Shown here: positions 44,266 to 52,744 of the stretch, piece after piece | Numbering within the stretch: the stretch's first letter is position 1 | Layout of the letters: each line of letters starts with the position of its first letter | DNA from: Pseudomonas sp. SCB32 | GTDB taxonomy: Bacteria > Pseudomonadota > Gammaproteobacteria > Pseudomonadales > Pseudomonadaceae | Length of the DNA: 64,000 bases | Assembly: GCF_009189165.1 (NCBI RefSeq) | Contig: NZ_CP045118.1 | Span: 1,302,001-1,366,000, forward strand | Reading direction: 5' to 3' | Program-made: the position numbers and the translations under genes | Notes under the pieces: generated by a model | The model's database searches: none | The model's input: the letters and a program-made list of their open reading frames with translations, nothing else | What the model was told of the DNA's origin: nothing

Positions 44266-44839
44266 CGTTACCCTTACCTCGAATCATGCTGGCCAGCGCC
44301 TTCAGGCCTCGGTGGATGCCAACCTTGACCGCCGAACTGGACAGCCCGGTGAGGTGCGCGGTTTCTTCCACCGACAGCCCCTCCAGCTTCACGTGGACGA
44401 TCGGCAGGCGCTGGCGTTCGGGCAGGTGCTGGAGCAGCTTGCCCAGGTCGCGGCTGGCCTGCGCGGGTTCCTCATCACCCTCGGCGAACAGGTCGCCGTC
44501 TTCGTCCAGCGGGTCATGCAGCGCATCGCGACGGGCGAATGCGCGGAAGTGGTCGGCCAGCTTGTAGCGGGCGATCGCCTGTACCCAGGCGGTCAGCGGC
44601 TGGTCGGCGTGGTAGGTGTGACGGGCGTTGTGCACCGCCAGCAGGACCTCCTGCAGCAGGTCCTCGATTTCACTGGGCCGGCGTTCCAGCCGGCGCCGCA
44701 GGAAGCCACGCACATGGAGCGCCAACGCCGCGAGGAATTCGCGATAGGCCGCCGCGTCACCCGCCATGCCGCGCAGCAGCAGGGCCTGCAACTGCGCTTC
44801 GCGTGCGCTCAACTCGTCCTCTCGGGTAGTTCGTTGCAT
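44252..44839 (-). CDS. sigF: SigF-like ECF RNA polymerase sigma factor
   Basis: A 195-residue (as drawn) ECF factor with region 2 (PSEIEDLLQEVLLAVHNARHTYHADQ... AWVQAIARYKLADHFR) and region 4 (LPERQRLPIVHVKLEGLSVEE, SSSAVKVGIHRGLKAL). The predicted autoregulatory promoter has its -10 box inside codons 3-4 of this reading, so translation probably begins downstream. TTG at 44812 (nine codons later, with AGAGGA in front) would give 186 residues. It is divergent from the bufferin cluster, which it probably drives. Confidence 0.9.
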   Translation of the reverse strand: MQRTTREDELSAREAQLQALLLRGMAGDAAAYREFLAALALHVRGFLRRRLERRPSEIEDLLQEVLLAVHNARHTYHADQPLTAWVQAIARYKLADHFRAFARRDALHDPLDEDGDLFAEGDEEPAQASRDLGKLLQHLPERQRLPIVHVKLEGLSVEETAHLTGLSSSAVKVGIHRGLKALASMIRGKGNDEHP

Positions 44840-44855
44840 CGGCCGCCTGGGTTAC
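44830..44855 (-). promoter_or_regulatory. Predicted SigF autoregulatory promoter
   Basis: On the minus strand GTAACC (44855-44850), 16 bases, then CGAA (44833-44830). This is the motif I recall for Caulobacter SigF (GTAACC-N16-CGAA). It overlaps the nominal ATG of the sigma gene. Confidence 0.65.
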
Positions 44856-44988
44856 ATCCGTGAGGAAATTTTCTATGGCAGATCGCCCCGTGGTCAGTCA
44901 CGGAGCGCCGCGTGGGCGTGAAAAGCGACAGCACTTCATTACGTTAGCGGGGGCGATGGAAAAATCTCAAAAAAATTTTCGGGTGCCT

Positions 44989-45014
44989 GTAACCGCCTGC
45001 CCGCAGCACACGAA
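44989..45014 (+). promoter_or_regulatory. Predicted SigF promoter of the bufferin cluster
   Basis: GTAACC (44989-44994), exactly 16 bases, then CGAA (45011-45014), 58 bases before the DUF2282 start. It mirrors the promoter on the opposite strand. Confidence 0.72.
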
Positions 45015-45071
45015 TTACTCCACGAGCCCGGCAGATCGCCGCGGCCTTCCAACCCTTGTGGAGACGACACC

Positions 45072-45356
45072 ATGAAAAGCCTCACTCTCGCCACCGCCGC
45101 CCTTGCTCTCGCCTCCCTGGCCGGCGTAGCCCTGGCGGATGACACGAAAGCTCCGGCCGGCGGCGCGGCCATGGAGAAGTGCTACGGCGTGGCCATGGCC
45201 GGCAAGAACGACTGCAAGGCCGGCGCCGGCACCACCTGTGCGGGCAGCGCCAAGATGGACTACGACGGCCTGCACTGGAAGAACGTCCCGGCCGGTACCT
45301 GCACCACGATCAAGACCCCTCACGGCATGGGTTCGCTGACCCCGATGAAGTCCTGA
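45072..45356 (+). CDS. bufA: DUF2282 bufferin-type RiPP precursor
   Basis: A 94-residue exported peptide. The signal peptide (about 1-22) is followed by a core with four cysteines (37, 48, 56, 77) in [23 protein letters not shown] and VPAGTC, the standard DUF2282 pattern. In Caulobacter bufferins, MNIO-modified cysteines bind periplasmic copper. It is followed by DUF692, DUF2063 and DoxX genes with tight spacing. Confidence 0.9.
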   Translation: MKSLTLATAALALASLAGVALADDTKAPAGGAAMEKCYGVAMAGKNDCKAGAGTTCAGSAKMDYDGLHWKNVPAGTCTTIKTPHGMGSLTPMKS

Positions 45357-45372
45357 CAAGGAGGCGCCGATC

Positions 45373-46206
45373 ATGACTCTGTGCAACCGAATGGGCGCCG
45401 GGCTGGGGCTGAAGGCCGAGCATTATGGCGAGGCCTGGGCGTGCGACGCCGACGGCCTGTGGTTCGAGGTCCATCCGGAGAACTACATGGTCGGCGGTCC
45501 TCGCCGCGCCTGGCTGGAGCGGATGGCCGAGCGCCACCCGCTCTCGCTGCATGGCGTGTCGCTGTCGCTGGCGGCGGACGCCCCGCCGGATGCGGACCAC
45601 CTGCAACGCCTGCGTGCGCTGGTGGACCTCGTCGATCCGGCGCTGGTCTCCGAGCACCTGGCCTGGTCCGCCTGGCGCGGCCAGTACCACCCGGACTTGC
45701 TGCCGTTCCCGCGCACGGACGAAGCGCTGAAACGCATCGCCGACAATATCCAGCGCACCCAGGATGCGCTCGGCCGGCGTATCGCCGTCGAGAACCCGAG
45801 CCACTACCTGCGCCTGGAAGGCCATGACTGGGACGAGATCGACTTCCTCGCCGAGCTGGTGCGACGCACCGGCTGCGCGCTGCTGATGGACGTCAACAAC
45901 GTCCACGTCAGCGGCCACAACCTTGGCTACAGCGCCGACGCCTACCTCGAGCGGGTGCCCGCCGAGGCCATCGCCGAGATTCACCTCGCCGGTTACAGCC
46001 ACGATGCCGGCGGCGAACTGCTCATCGACTCCCATGACGCCGCCATTGCCGAACCGGTCTGGGCGCTCTACCAGCGCCTGGTCCAGCGCATCGGGCCACG
46101 GCCGACGCTGATCGAGCGGGACGACCATATCCCGGCGTTCGGCGAACTGCTGGCCGAGCGCGAGATCGCCCAGGCCACGCTGAATCTCGCAGGAGGTTGC
46201 CCATGA
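45373..46206 (+). CDS. bufB: MNIO (DUF692) family bufferin-modifying oxidase
   Basis: A 277-residue multinuclear iron oxidase with [61 protein letters not shown] and [10 protein letters not shown]; several of these carry the conserved His/Asp/Glu/Asn ligands. It should convert precursor cysteines to copper-binding heterocycles. AAGGAGG precedes the ATG, and the stop overlaps the DUF2063 start by four bases. It is distinct from the HvfB-like paralogue at 34699. Confidence 0.94.
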   Translation: MTLCNRMGAGLGLKAEHYGEAWACDADGLWFEVHPENYMVGGPRRAWLERMAERHPLSLHGVSLSLAADAPPDADHLQRLRALVDLVDPALVSEHLAWSAWRGQYHPDLLPFPRTDEALKRIADNIQRTQDALGRRIAVENPSHYLRLEGHDWDEIDFLAELVRRTGCALLMDVNNVHVSGHNLGYSADAYLERVPAEAIAEIHLAGYSHDAGGELLIDSHDAAIAEPVWALYQRLVQRIGPRPTLIERDDHIPAFGELLAEREIAQATLNLAGGCP

Positions 46207-46958
46207 AACGCTCCCTCGGCCAGTTCCAGGACGCCTTCATCGACGCCCTCTACCAGCGCCCGGCCCCCGAGCTGGACGCGCTGACGTCACAGGCGGCCTT
46301 CGCCGTCTACCGCAATACCGTGCTCAAGGGCTGCGTCGATGCCCTCTGCGACAACTACCCCAGCGTCGAGCGCCTGGTGGGTACGCCGTGGATGCGCGCC
46401 GCCGCAGCCGAATACGCCTGGCGTTCGCCACCGACCGATGCGCGGATGGTGCGTTACGGCGCGGCGTTCCCGGCCTTTCTCGCGGACCTGGAAAGCGTCC
46501 GCGAGCTGCCGTACCTGGCTGACGTGGCGCGGCTGGATCGCGACTGGCTGGAGGTGTTCTGCGCCGCCGCCGAGCCGAGCCTGGAGCTGACCTCGCTGAT
46601 GGGCATGACCGCCAGCGACCTCGGCGCACTGAACCTGCGACCCTGCCGTGCGGTGCGCTGGCGCTGGTTCGAGACGCAACCGGTGTACAGCCTCTGGCAT
46701 TGCAGCCGCGAAGGCCTGGACTGGCCGGAGGAGCTGCCGTGGATCGGCGAAGGCGCGCTGCTGGTCGCCGGCCCCGAGGGTGTCGTCGGATTGCCGCTGG
46801 AGAAGGGCGGTTGCGCTTTTCTCGATGCCTGCGCCGCCGGCCACAGCCTGGACCACGCCTCGGCTCTGGCGCTGCAGGAACAGCCCGACCTCGATTTCAC
46901 CGACCTGCTCGGCCGCCTGTTGCGGGCCCGCGTCTTCCGTCCCCTGTGCCTCGCTTGA
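46203..46958 (+). CDS. bufC: DUF2063 bufferin maturation partner
   Basis: A 251-residue protein with the DUF2063 N-terminal domain ([44 protein letters not shown]) and a less conserved C-terminal half. It should deliver the precursor to the MNIO. It is translationally coupled to the DUF692 gene, and the DoxX gene starts 11 bases after its stop. Confidence 0.9.
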   Translation: MKRSLGQFQDAFIDALYQRPAPELDALTSQAAFAVYRNTVLKGCVDALCDNYPSVERLVGTPWMRAAAAEYAWRSPPTDARMVRYGAAFPAFLADLESVRELPYLADVARLDRDWLEVFCAAAEPSLELTSLMGMTASDLGALNLRPCRAVRWRWFETQPVYSLWHCSREGLDWPEELPWIGEGALLVAGPEGVVGLPLEKGGCAFLDACAAGHSLDHASALALQEQPDLDFTDLLGRLLRARVFRPLCLA

Positions 46959-46969
46959 AGGAGCCCGCC

Positions 46970-47431
46970 ATGGATATTGCCCATCCCACTTCCCTGTCAC
47001 CGCGCCGGCTCTGGAACCAGCTGGCCGACGGCCTGCAGCGCTGCCTTAGCGAATCCTTCCTGTGCCTGGTGGCGCGGCTGGGGATCGCCGCGGTGTTCTT
47101 CATGTCCGGGCGGACCAAGGTCGAGGGCCTCCTGACCATCACCCCGAGCACCTACGACCTGTTCCAGACCGAGTACGCGCTGCCGTTGATCTCGCCCTAC
47201 CTCGCGGCGCACCTGGCGACCTACGCCGAACACCTGTTCCCGATCCTGCTGGTGCTCGGCCTGTTCACCCGTCTCTCGGCGCTGGCGCTGCTGGGCATGA
47301 CCACGGTGATCGAGGTCTTCGTCTACCCGGACGCCTGGCCCACGCACCTGTCATGGGCCGGCCTCCTGCTGTTGCTGATCGCTCGCGGGGCGGGGGGCTG
47401 GTCGCTGGACCGACTGCTGCGCCTGCATTGA
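46970..47431 (+). CDS. bufD: DoxX family membrane protein of the bufferin cluster
   Basis: A 153-residue four-helix membrane protein: [56 protein letters not shown] and [15 protein letters not shown]. DoxX proteins regularly close bufferin operons; their exact role is not settled. GGAG lies seven bases upstream. It is the last gene of the SigF-controlled operon. Confidence 0.88.
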   Translation: MDIAHPTSLSPRRLWNQLADGLQRCLSESFLCLVARLGIAAVFFMSGRTKVEGLLTITPSTYDLFQTEYALPLISPYLAAHLATYAEHLFPILLVLGLFTRLSALALLGMTTVIEVFVYPDAWPTHLSWAGLLLLLIARGAGGWSLDRLLRLH

Positions 47432-47439
47432 TCCTGCTG

Positions 47440-48084
47440 TCAGGCTGTGCGCCGGGTGGGCCTGCGCACGGCACGCAGCTTGCCGCTGCCGCCACCGCCG
47501 CAGAAAAAGCGCTCGCCACCGTCGGATTCCAGCCCGGAGACGCCAATGCCGGCGGGCATCTCCACGCTCTCCAGCACTTCGCCGGTGCCGGGGTCGATGC
47601 GCCGGATGTCGCTGTGCTCGTTCTCCCAGGTGCCATGCCAGAGCTCGCCGTCGACCCAGGACACCCCGGTGACGAAGCTGTTGGACTCCAGCGTGCGCAG
47701 CACCTTCCCGCTGTCCGGGTCGATCTGGTGGATCTTCCGCTCGCGGTACTGCCCGACCCAGAGCGTGCCTTCGGCCCAGGCCAGCCCCGAGTCCGCGCCG
47801 TTGCCGGGGGCCGGGATGCTGGCCAGCACTTCGCCGGTCGCCAGATCGATCTTCTGGATGCGCGCGTCGGCGATCTGGTAAAGGTGCCGGCCATCGAAGG
47901 CCGTGCCGGCGTCTCCGGGGACGTTCAGGGTGCGCACGGTTTCGCCGCTGTCCGGGTCGAGGGCGAGCAGCCGCTCACCGACGGCAAGCCACACGCGCTC
48001 GCCGTCGAAGGTGACGCCGTGTACCGCGTCGACCCCGGGGAAGGGGCCGAATTCGCCGAGGATTTCGGCATTGGTGCGTTTCAT
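47440..48084 (-). CDS. Beta-propeller-like protein (YncE/glutamine-cyclotransferase-like repeats)
   Basis: A 214-residue protein made of repeating blades of the form R-I-D-P-x-T/S-G-E-V-L (such as LALDPDSGETVRTL, KIDLATGEVLASI, QIDPDSGKVLRTL, RIDPGTGEVLESV). This suggests a short propeller. There is no signal peptide. Function unknown. It is convergent with the bufferin operon. An HTH regulator gene lies just upstream on the same strand, 36 bases away. Confidence 0.72.
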   Translation of the reverse strand: MKRTNAEILGEFGPFPGVDAVHGVTFDGERVWLAVGERLLALDPDSGETVRTLNVPGDAGTAFDGRHLYQIADARIQKIDLATGEVLASIPAPGNGADSGLAWAEGTLWVGQYRERKIHQIDPDSGKVLRTLESNSFVTGVSWVDGELWHGTWENEHSDIRRIDPGTGEVLESVEMPAGIGVSGLESDGGERFFCGGGGSGKLRAVRRPTRRTA

Positions 48085-48120
48085 GGGGCAGTCCTCGTCT
48101 GAAGTGATCGAGACTCCAGC

Positions 48121-49341
48121 CTAGTTTCCCGACCAGGGTGTGGGGAGTAACAAGGTCGTCGCGAAACCCGGCACCGTGGGCGCGGTCCAGCGCCGTGCGC
48201 GGCCCTGGCCGAAGGACTGCACCTTGCCGTTCTCGGCCAGCGTATCGAGTGCGCGCTGCACGGTGCGCTGGCTGGCACCCAGCGCCAGGGCCAGCGCCGA
48301 ACTCGACCAGGCCTCGCCATCGGCCAGGCACGCCAGCACCCCTGCGTGGCGCTCATCCAGCGGCCGGGCCAGCACCCGTACTTCCCGCGTGGCCAGCGGC
48401 GCCAGGGTGAAGCCACGGGGCGTGGCCTTGACCTCGGCCAGCGCGACGAGCGCCTTGCGCAACCGGCCGATCTCCACCCGCAGGCGGGCGCGGTGGGTTT
48501 CGTCCGGCGAGTGGGTGCGGAAGGCGCGGGCGATCAGCGTATTGCGCGGCACATCGGCGGGCCAGCTTTCGGCGAGCACCTGGGCCAGGCAGAACAGTAC
48601 CGGCCGGCGCGCCAGCGAAATCGCCGCCTCGCCCCGGCATACCGCGTAGCGGCAGGCATCCACCAGCAGTGCATCGGAGCCGCGCAAGCGCTCGACCTCA
48701 TCGAGCCGTAGCGGTCGCGCGTCGCTGCCGTCGATCAGTCGGGCGGCGGGGGCGTCGAGCATCGCCGTGGCCCGCTCGACCTCCGCCAGCAGCGCGGGAA
48801 TACCGGCCCGCTGTGCATGGAGCAGGGCATGGGACAGGGCGTCACGAGCTGTCGCACTCTGCACGCGGCGCAGCGCGATGCCGGCGGTGATCAGCGCGTG
48901 GGTCGTGCCCAGGGCGGGGGGCAGGGTAGCGGGATCGAGTTCCGCCAGTTGCCGCTCGGCATCGTCGACACGGCCGATCAGCAGCAGGCGGCGGATTTCC
49001 AGGTAACTGGCGTGGGCGGCGTTCACCCGGTCGCCGTGGGTCTCCAGCGTCATTCGTGCGGCGGCCAGCGCGCGGGGCTGCCAGCCAAGATCACGGCTGG
49101 CGAGCGCCACTTCCGCTTCGGCGACGATGCAGCGGGCGCGCGACATCGCCTCCCGTGGCCCGAAGGCGCGGGCCGCCCGGCGCAGCAAAAGGCGGGCGCG
49201 GGAGAGGTCGCCGAGCTGCGCCATGGCGATGCCGCGCAAGGCCAGCGCCGACGGATCGTCGCGCAGGGCGATGCGGTTCAGCGCCGCCAGCGGATCACCC
49301 GCCGCCAGCGCCCGCGCGGCAGCCGTTACCAGTGAGTCCAT
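48121..49341 (-). CDS. Helix-turn-helix transcriptional regulator with long helical N-terminus
   Basis: A 406-residue protein. The first 210 residues are alanine/leucine-rich helices, like TPR-type repeats. A winged-helix segment near 260-300 (FRTHSPDETHRARLRVEIGRLRKAL) resembles an OmpR-type DNA-binding domain. Near 330-385 is a second HTH (SSSALALALGASQRTVQRALDTLAENG). It is divergent from the DUF899 gene at 49447 with a 105-base gap, so it may control it. Ligand unknown. Confidence 0.78.
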   Translation of the reverse strand: MDSLVTAAARALAAGDPLAALNRIALRDDPSALALRGIAMAQLGDLSRARLLLRRAARAFGPREAMSRARCIVAEAEVALASRDLGWQPRALAAARMTLETHGDRVNAAHASYLEIRRLLLIGRVDDAERQLAELDPATLPPALGTTHALITAGIALRRVQSATARDALSHALLHAQRAGIPALLAEVERATAMLDAPAARLIDGSDARPLRLDEVERLRGSDALLVDACRYAVCRGEAAISLARRPVLFCLAQVLAESWPADVPRNTLIARAFRTHSPDETHRARLRVEIGRLRKALVALAEVKATPRGFTLAPLATREVRVLARPLDERHAGVLACLADGEAWSSSALALALGASQRTVQRALDTLAENGKVQSFGQGRARRWTAPTVPGFATTLLLPTPWSGN

Positions 49342-49446
49342 CGCAATCCCGCCACATTTGTCACTCCCGCCATGCCTGGCCCCGAGCCTAGCCTATCCCT
49401 CGCCCACTGACCGATTTGTCGCCACCGGCGACCGGAGGATTTCCCC

Positions 49447-50202
49447 ATGGCCACGCACCCCCTCGCCACCCGTGAACAATGGCTGGCGGCACGCCTGGAA
49501 CTGCTCGACGCGGAAAAGGCCCTGACCCGCCAAAGCGACGAACTCGCCCGCCGGCGCCAGGCGCTGCCCTGGGTCAAGGTCGACAAGGCCTACCGCTTCG
49601 ACACGGCGGACGGCCCTTCCACCCTGGCCGACCTGTTCCAGGGGCGTTCGCAACTGCTGGTCTACCACTTCATGTTCGGCCCCGACTACAGCGCCGGCTG
49701 CCCCTCCTGCTCGGCCATCGTCGACGGCTTCGACGGCAGCGTCGTGCACCTGGCCCATCATGACGTGACCCTTTGCGCGGTTTCCCGCGCACCGCTGGAG
49801 AAGCTGCAGGTCTACCAGCGACGCATGGGCTGGCGCTTCCCCTGGGTCTCCTCGAAGGGCAGCGACTTCAACTTCGACTTCAACGTCGCCTTCACCCAGG
49901 AACAGCAGCGCGCCGGCACCATCGACTACAACTACGGCCGCCGCGAGCCGGCCCTCGACGTCTCACGCATCCCTGAAACCATGACCCGCTTCGCCGCCCG
50001 CTGCGGCACCGACGCTCCGACCTTCGCCCGCGAGCGGCCGGGCCTGAGCACCTTCATCCGCGAGGACGGTGTCATCTACCACTGCTACTCCACCTATGCG
50101 CGCGGGCTGGATGCGCTGTGGAGCATGTACACCTGGCTGGACCGGGCGCCGCTTGGGCGCAACGAGCACGGCCTCTGGTGGCGGCGGCATGATGAATATT
50201 GA
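49447..50202 (+). CDS. DUF899 family (thioredoxin-like) protein, paralogue
   Basis: A 251-residue DUF899 protein, with VYHFMFGPDYSAGCPSCSAIVDG, SRAPLEKLQVYQRRMGW, SKGSDFNFDFNV and LDRAPLGRNE. The CPSC pair is a possible redox site; the paralogue at 11800 has CEGC in the same place. Function unknown. No ECF42-type promoter precedes it, so it seems to be regulated differently, perhaps by the divergent HTH protein. Confidence 0.86.
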   Translation: MATHPLATREQWLAARLELLDAEKALTRQSDELARRRQALPWVKVDKAYRFDTADGPSTLADLFQGRSQLLVYHFMFGPDYSAGCPSCSAIVDGFDGSVVHLAHHDVTLCAVSRAPLEKLQVYQRRMGWRFPWVSSKGSDFNFDFNVAFTQEQQRAGTIDYNYGRREPALDVSRIPETMTRFAARCGTDAPTFARERPGLSTFIREDGVIYHCYSTYARGLDALWSMYTWLDRAPLGRNEHGLWWRRHDEY

Positions 50203-50225
50203 ATGTGGTGGGGGATAAAAGCACA

Positions 50226-50254
50226 AAACCCCGAGAGCGCGGTGCTTTCGGGGA
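50226..50254 (-). terminator. Possible terminator between convergent genes
   Basis: CCCCGA (50229-50234) and TCGGGG (50248-50253) enclose 13 bases. On the minus strand the stem is followed by TTTTGTG. The remaining sequence to 50458 holds no evident gene. Confidence 0.5.
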
Positions 50255-50458
50255 CTTTGGGGGCTGGAGTGTGTGGAGGAAATTCATTGCCTGCGGCACA
50301 CGCTTCAGGTCGAGCCCACAAGTATGGTTAAGAGCTTGAGAGCTTTGGGGTAATGGGACAGTGTCTGATGTCGGTCAGAAGGTGCAAGGAAAATAAGTCC
50401 GTCCCCTTTCTCCTCGGTAGATTTTCTCCCTTTGTCTATCCAGGCATCCTGTTGATCT

Positions 50459-50866
50459 TTAGGGATTGTGTTTCTTAGGGGATATTTTTATCCACATAAT
50501 GTCCCCTGTTATCGGTTCGGCTCCTAGCTCCTCGCGCAGGTCATCACGTAATAGAGTCAGTATTTTGTTTAGGTCCGAGTCCTCTTTGTTGATAGCTAGG
50601 TCGGTAACAATTTTTTGAACTTCGTTAATCTGTTCTTTTGTGCCGAATAGTTGTATGTCTGAAATGGCGTTTTCTATTTCTAAAGAAATTTCGTGGATTG
50701 CTGGGTGGTTGCTCATCCTTGAGAATACTCTGAAAGTATTTATTAAGTAGCCTGCTCTTTGCTCTCTTCTTTTGTTTTTTTGATCTCTGGTTGATGTCAG
50801 ATGATGAGTAGATAAAGCTACTAGTAGAGCTACTATTGCGGAGATTGATACAGCTAGTGTGGTCAT
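50459..50866 (-). CDS. AT-rich hypothetical membrane-anchored protein
   Basis: A 135-residue product with one N-terminal membrane helix (LAVSISAIVALLVALS) and a charged cytoplasmic helical part (NKRREQRAGYLINTF, IENAISDIQLFGTKEQINEV). I do not recognise the family. Its codons are rich in A and T, unlike every neighbour, which suggests recent acquisition. Low-complexity AT-rich DNA flanks it. Confidence 0.7.
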   Translation of the reverse strand: MTTLAVSISAIVALLVALSTHHLTSTRDQKNKRREQRAGYLINTFRVFSRMSNHPAIHEISLEIENAISDIQLFGTKEQINEVQKIVTDLAINKEDSDLNKILTLLRDDLREELGAEPITGDIMWIKISPKKHNP

Positions 50867-50923
50867 TAGGTAAGCCTTTTGTAAAAGGGGGATAGATATA
50901 TTTTTCCTGCCCTTATTTGGGCC

Positions 50924-51451
50924 TTAATCCCGATCGCGATAGTGAAGGCCGACCGAGGACTTACAGTTTCGCTTCGCGATACTCCCCTCGCGCAAGGGCC
51001 AACATGCGGCCTCTTTCATATCGCGGGTCTCACCAACGACCGTGACGCGGACTTGTCTGGGCTGTTCCGGCTGGACATCCACAGCGTCCGTTCCCATTGG
51101 CACCACGTTATCCGCCCCGCGAGCGACGTAATTGCTGTCGTTGTAGTCGGTCTGCTTCGGCTGGATTTGCTGACGGTTGCTTGTGTTGACGTTTTCCCAG
51201 AACAGTTGCTCGGAGGTTTTTTCCGGCGCCCTGGCGGGTTCGTCGAAATCGTAGACGGGCGTATAGCGTTCGGCGGGAGCGGTTTGAGCTAGGGGAGGCT
51301 CGGGAGAGAAGGAAAGTTTATGGCCGGCCATGTACAACGCCAGGGCCGTGATACCTGCTCCGAGGGCAATCGCGACCAGCCAGATGCCGAGTTCATGGCC
51401 GCGTTTCCTGCTTTTCAGGTAGTGCGGGGCGTCGTCCCAGTCCGCATTCAT
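50924..51451 (-). CDS. Hypothetical single-pass membrane protein
   Basis: A 175-residue protein with a short basic cytoplasmic N-terminus, one membrane helix (LGIWLVAIALGAGITALALYM) and a proline-rich, acidic outside region ending in two cysteines (AACWPLREG, KRNCKSS). I do not recognise it. It sits between two other membrane-anchored hypotheticals on the same strand. Confidence 0.6.
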   Translation of the reverse strand: MNADWDDAPHYLKSRKRGHELGIWLVAIALGAGITALALYMAGHKLSFSPEPPLAQTAPAERYTPVYDFDEPARAPEKTSEQLFWENVNTSNRQQIQPKQTDYNDSNYVARGADNVVPMGTDAVDVQPEQPRQVRVTVVGETRDMKEAACWPLREGSIAKRNCKSSVGLHYRDRD

Positions 51452-51506
51452 AATTGCTCTCCCGTCCGTTGGGAATACTGTCTACTCGAGGCTGTTCTGC
51501 CTGATC

Positions 51507-51896
51507 TCAGGGGCGATTGCGCTGCGGATCAGCCAAAGCCGCTCGGCGCTTTCGCTTTGCGTACAGACTGACCGCGCAGCAGACGACGAAGATTATCCCG
51601 GCGGCTGCGCCAAGGTGCGGAGCTATCACCACGATCAGAGGTACGCTGACCAGGCCGATCTTGGCGCCAATGGCCGCGAGGCCAGTCGGCGCTGCCGCAT
51701 TGGCGGCGGCGACCCCCGCGAAGGCCAGGACTCGAGAGGTTTTGCCAACCTCGTCCGCCGCTTCGTTCAGTTCGGTGGGATCGAGACGCAAGGGTTTGCC
51801 ATTGCGGCGGAACGCCCAGCGAAACAGTCGGCGCAACAGACCGAAGGCGAAATAGAGAAAGAGTGCGGCGAAGCCGAGGCTGATGACGGTACCCAT
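51507..51896 (-). CDS. Hypothetical membrane protein
   Basis: A 129-residue protein with an N-terminal helix (VISLGFAALFLYFAFGLLRRL), a soluble stretch with ELNEAADEVGKTSRVLAFAGV, and a long C-terminal hydrophobic region (VSVPLIVVIAPHLGAAAGIIFV). The tail is basic. I do not recognise the family. It lies 55 bases upstream of the next hypothetical and probably shares its transcript. Confidence 0.6.
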   Translation of the reverse strand: MGTVISLGFAALFLYFAFGLLRRLFRWAFRRNGKPLRLDPTELNEAADEVGKTSRVLAFAGVAAANAAAPTGLAAIGAKIGLVSVPLIVVIAPHLGAAAGIIFVVCCAVSLYAKRKRRAALADPQRNRP

Positions 51897-52055
51897 CGAA
51901 ATTCCTTTTCCCTGGAGGAAGGCATGGCGAGAGTGTCATCAATACGCCATCAGTCTGTCCAGAGGACCGAAGCAGCCATGTGCAGGGCGTAATGCGACGG
52001 CGCCCGACTTCATCCACCTCTACCGCAGCAGATGAGTTCGAGCGCAGTGAGCTTT

Positions 52056-52526
52056 TCAGCGTACCGAAGCGCTAACCACAGCAGCTGGCCCTTCCGAGAG
52101 GAAGCACTTGTAGACCCTGGCCTTCACCCGCCAGCCCGCCGCGGTTTTTTCCAGCCGGTCTTCGTATTGCCCCCACATCGAATAGAGCGCGCCCGCGCAG
52201 TCATTGATGCCGCGATGGACGGCGTAGTAATGGACTTTGGTGCTGGCGGAGTTGCCGTCGATGTCGATGTCGATGGTGAAGTTGCCTACGTTGTGGTGCG
52301 TCGCGCCGCAGTTGGAGCCTTCCCCCAGGTTGAGGTGCATGGACGCGACCAGGCTCTTGAGATTCGGGCTGATCACGCCTGGGCCCAGGGCCTGGGTGTA
52401 GTCCCCGGTGGCTTCCTCCATGAAGACATCGCCCAGTTCATCGAAGCGCTTGCTGTCGACGAGGTCGCAATAGCGGACATAGAGGCCTTCGATTTCGAAA
52501 CGGTCGATCCAATAGGTTTCAGGCAT
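52056..52526 (-). CDS. NTF2-like (SnoaL-type) family protein
   Basis: A 156-residue protein with MPETYWIDRFEIEGLYVRYC and DSKRFDELGDVFMEEATGDY, the usual N-terminal pattern of SnoaL-like/ring-hydroxylating-dioxygenase-beta-like folds. It continues HHNVGNFTIDIDIDGNSAST and YEDRLEKTAAGWRVKARVY. Substrate unknown. ATG 52526 with GGAG eight bases upstream is preferred. It is divergent from the class II aldolase gene. Confidence 0.82.
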   Translation of the reverse strand: MPETYWIDRFEIEGLYVRYCDLVDSKRFDELGDVFMEEATGDYTQALGPGVISPNLKSLVASMHLNLGEGSNCGATHHNVGNFTIDIDIDGNSASTKVHYYAVHRGINDCAGALYSMWGQYEDRLEKTAAGWRVKARVYKCFLSEGPAAVVSASVR

Positions 52527-52744
52527 GACTCGGGCTCCGATCACAGTGAGGTGAATTCAGGATCGATGGCTGGCGGATGGGTATGGCGCCCAACTGATCC
52601 GGACTCGCTGCCACTCTAGGGGCGTGCAATTGGCGGCGCCTCGTCCATTTGCGGCAGACCAGGTCGCATCGCATCAAGTCGCCGGCGACGCCGTCCTTAG
52701 ACTCGGAGACGACCCAGACGTACCCGTATCTCCGAGGAGCTGTC

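Noticed and set aside
49342..49446. An ECF42 promoter before the second DUF899 gene
   Set aside because: The nearest sequence is TGTCGC with no correctly spaced -10 element.
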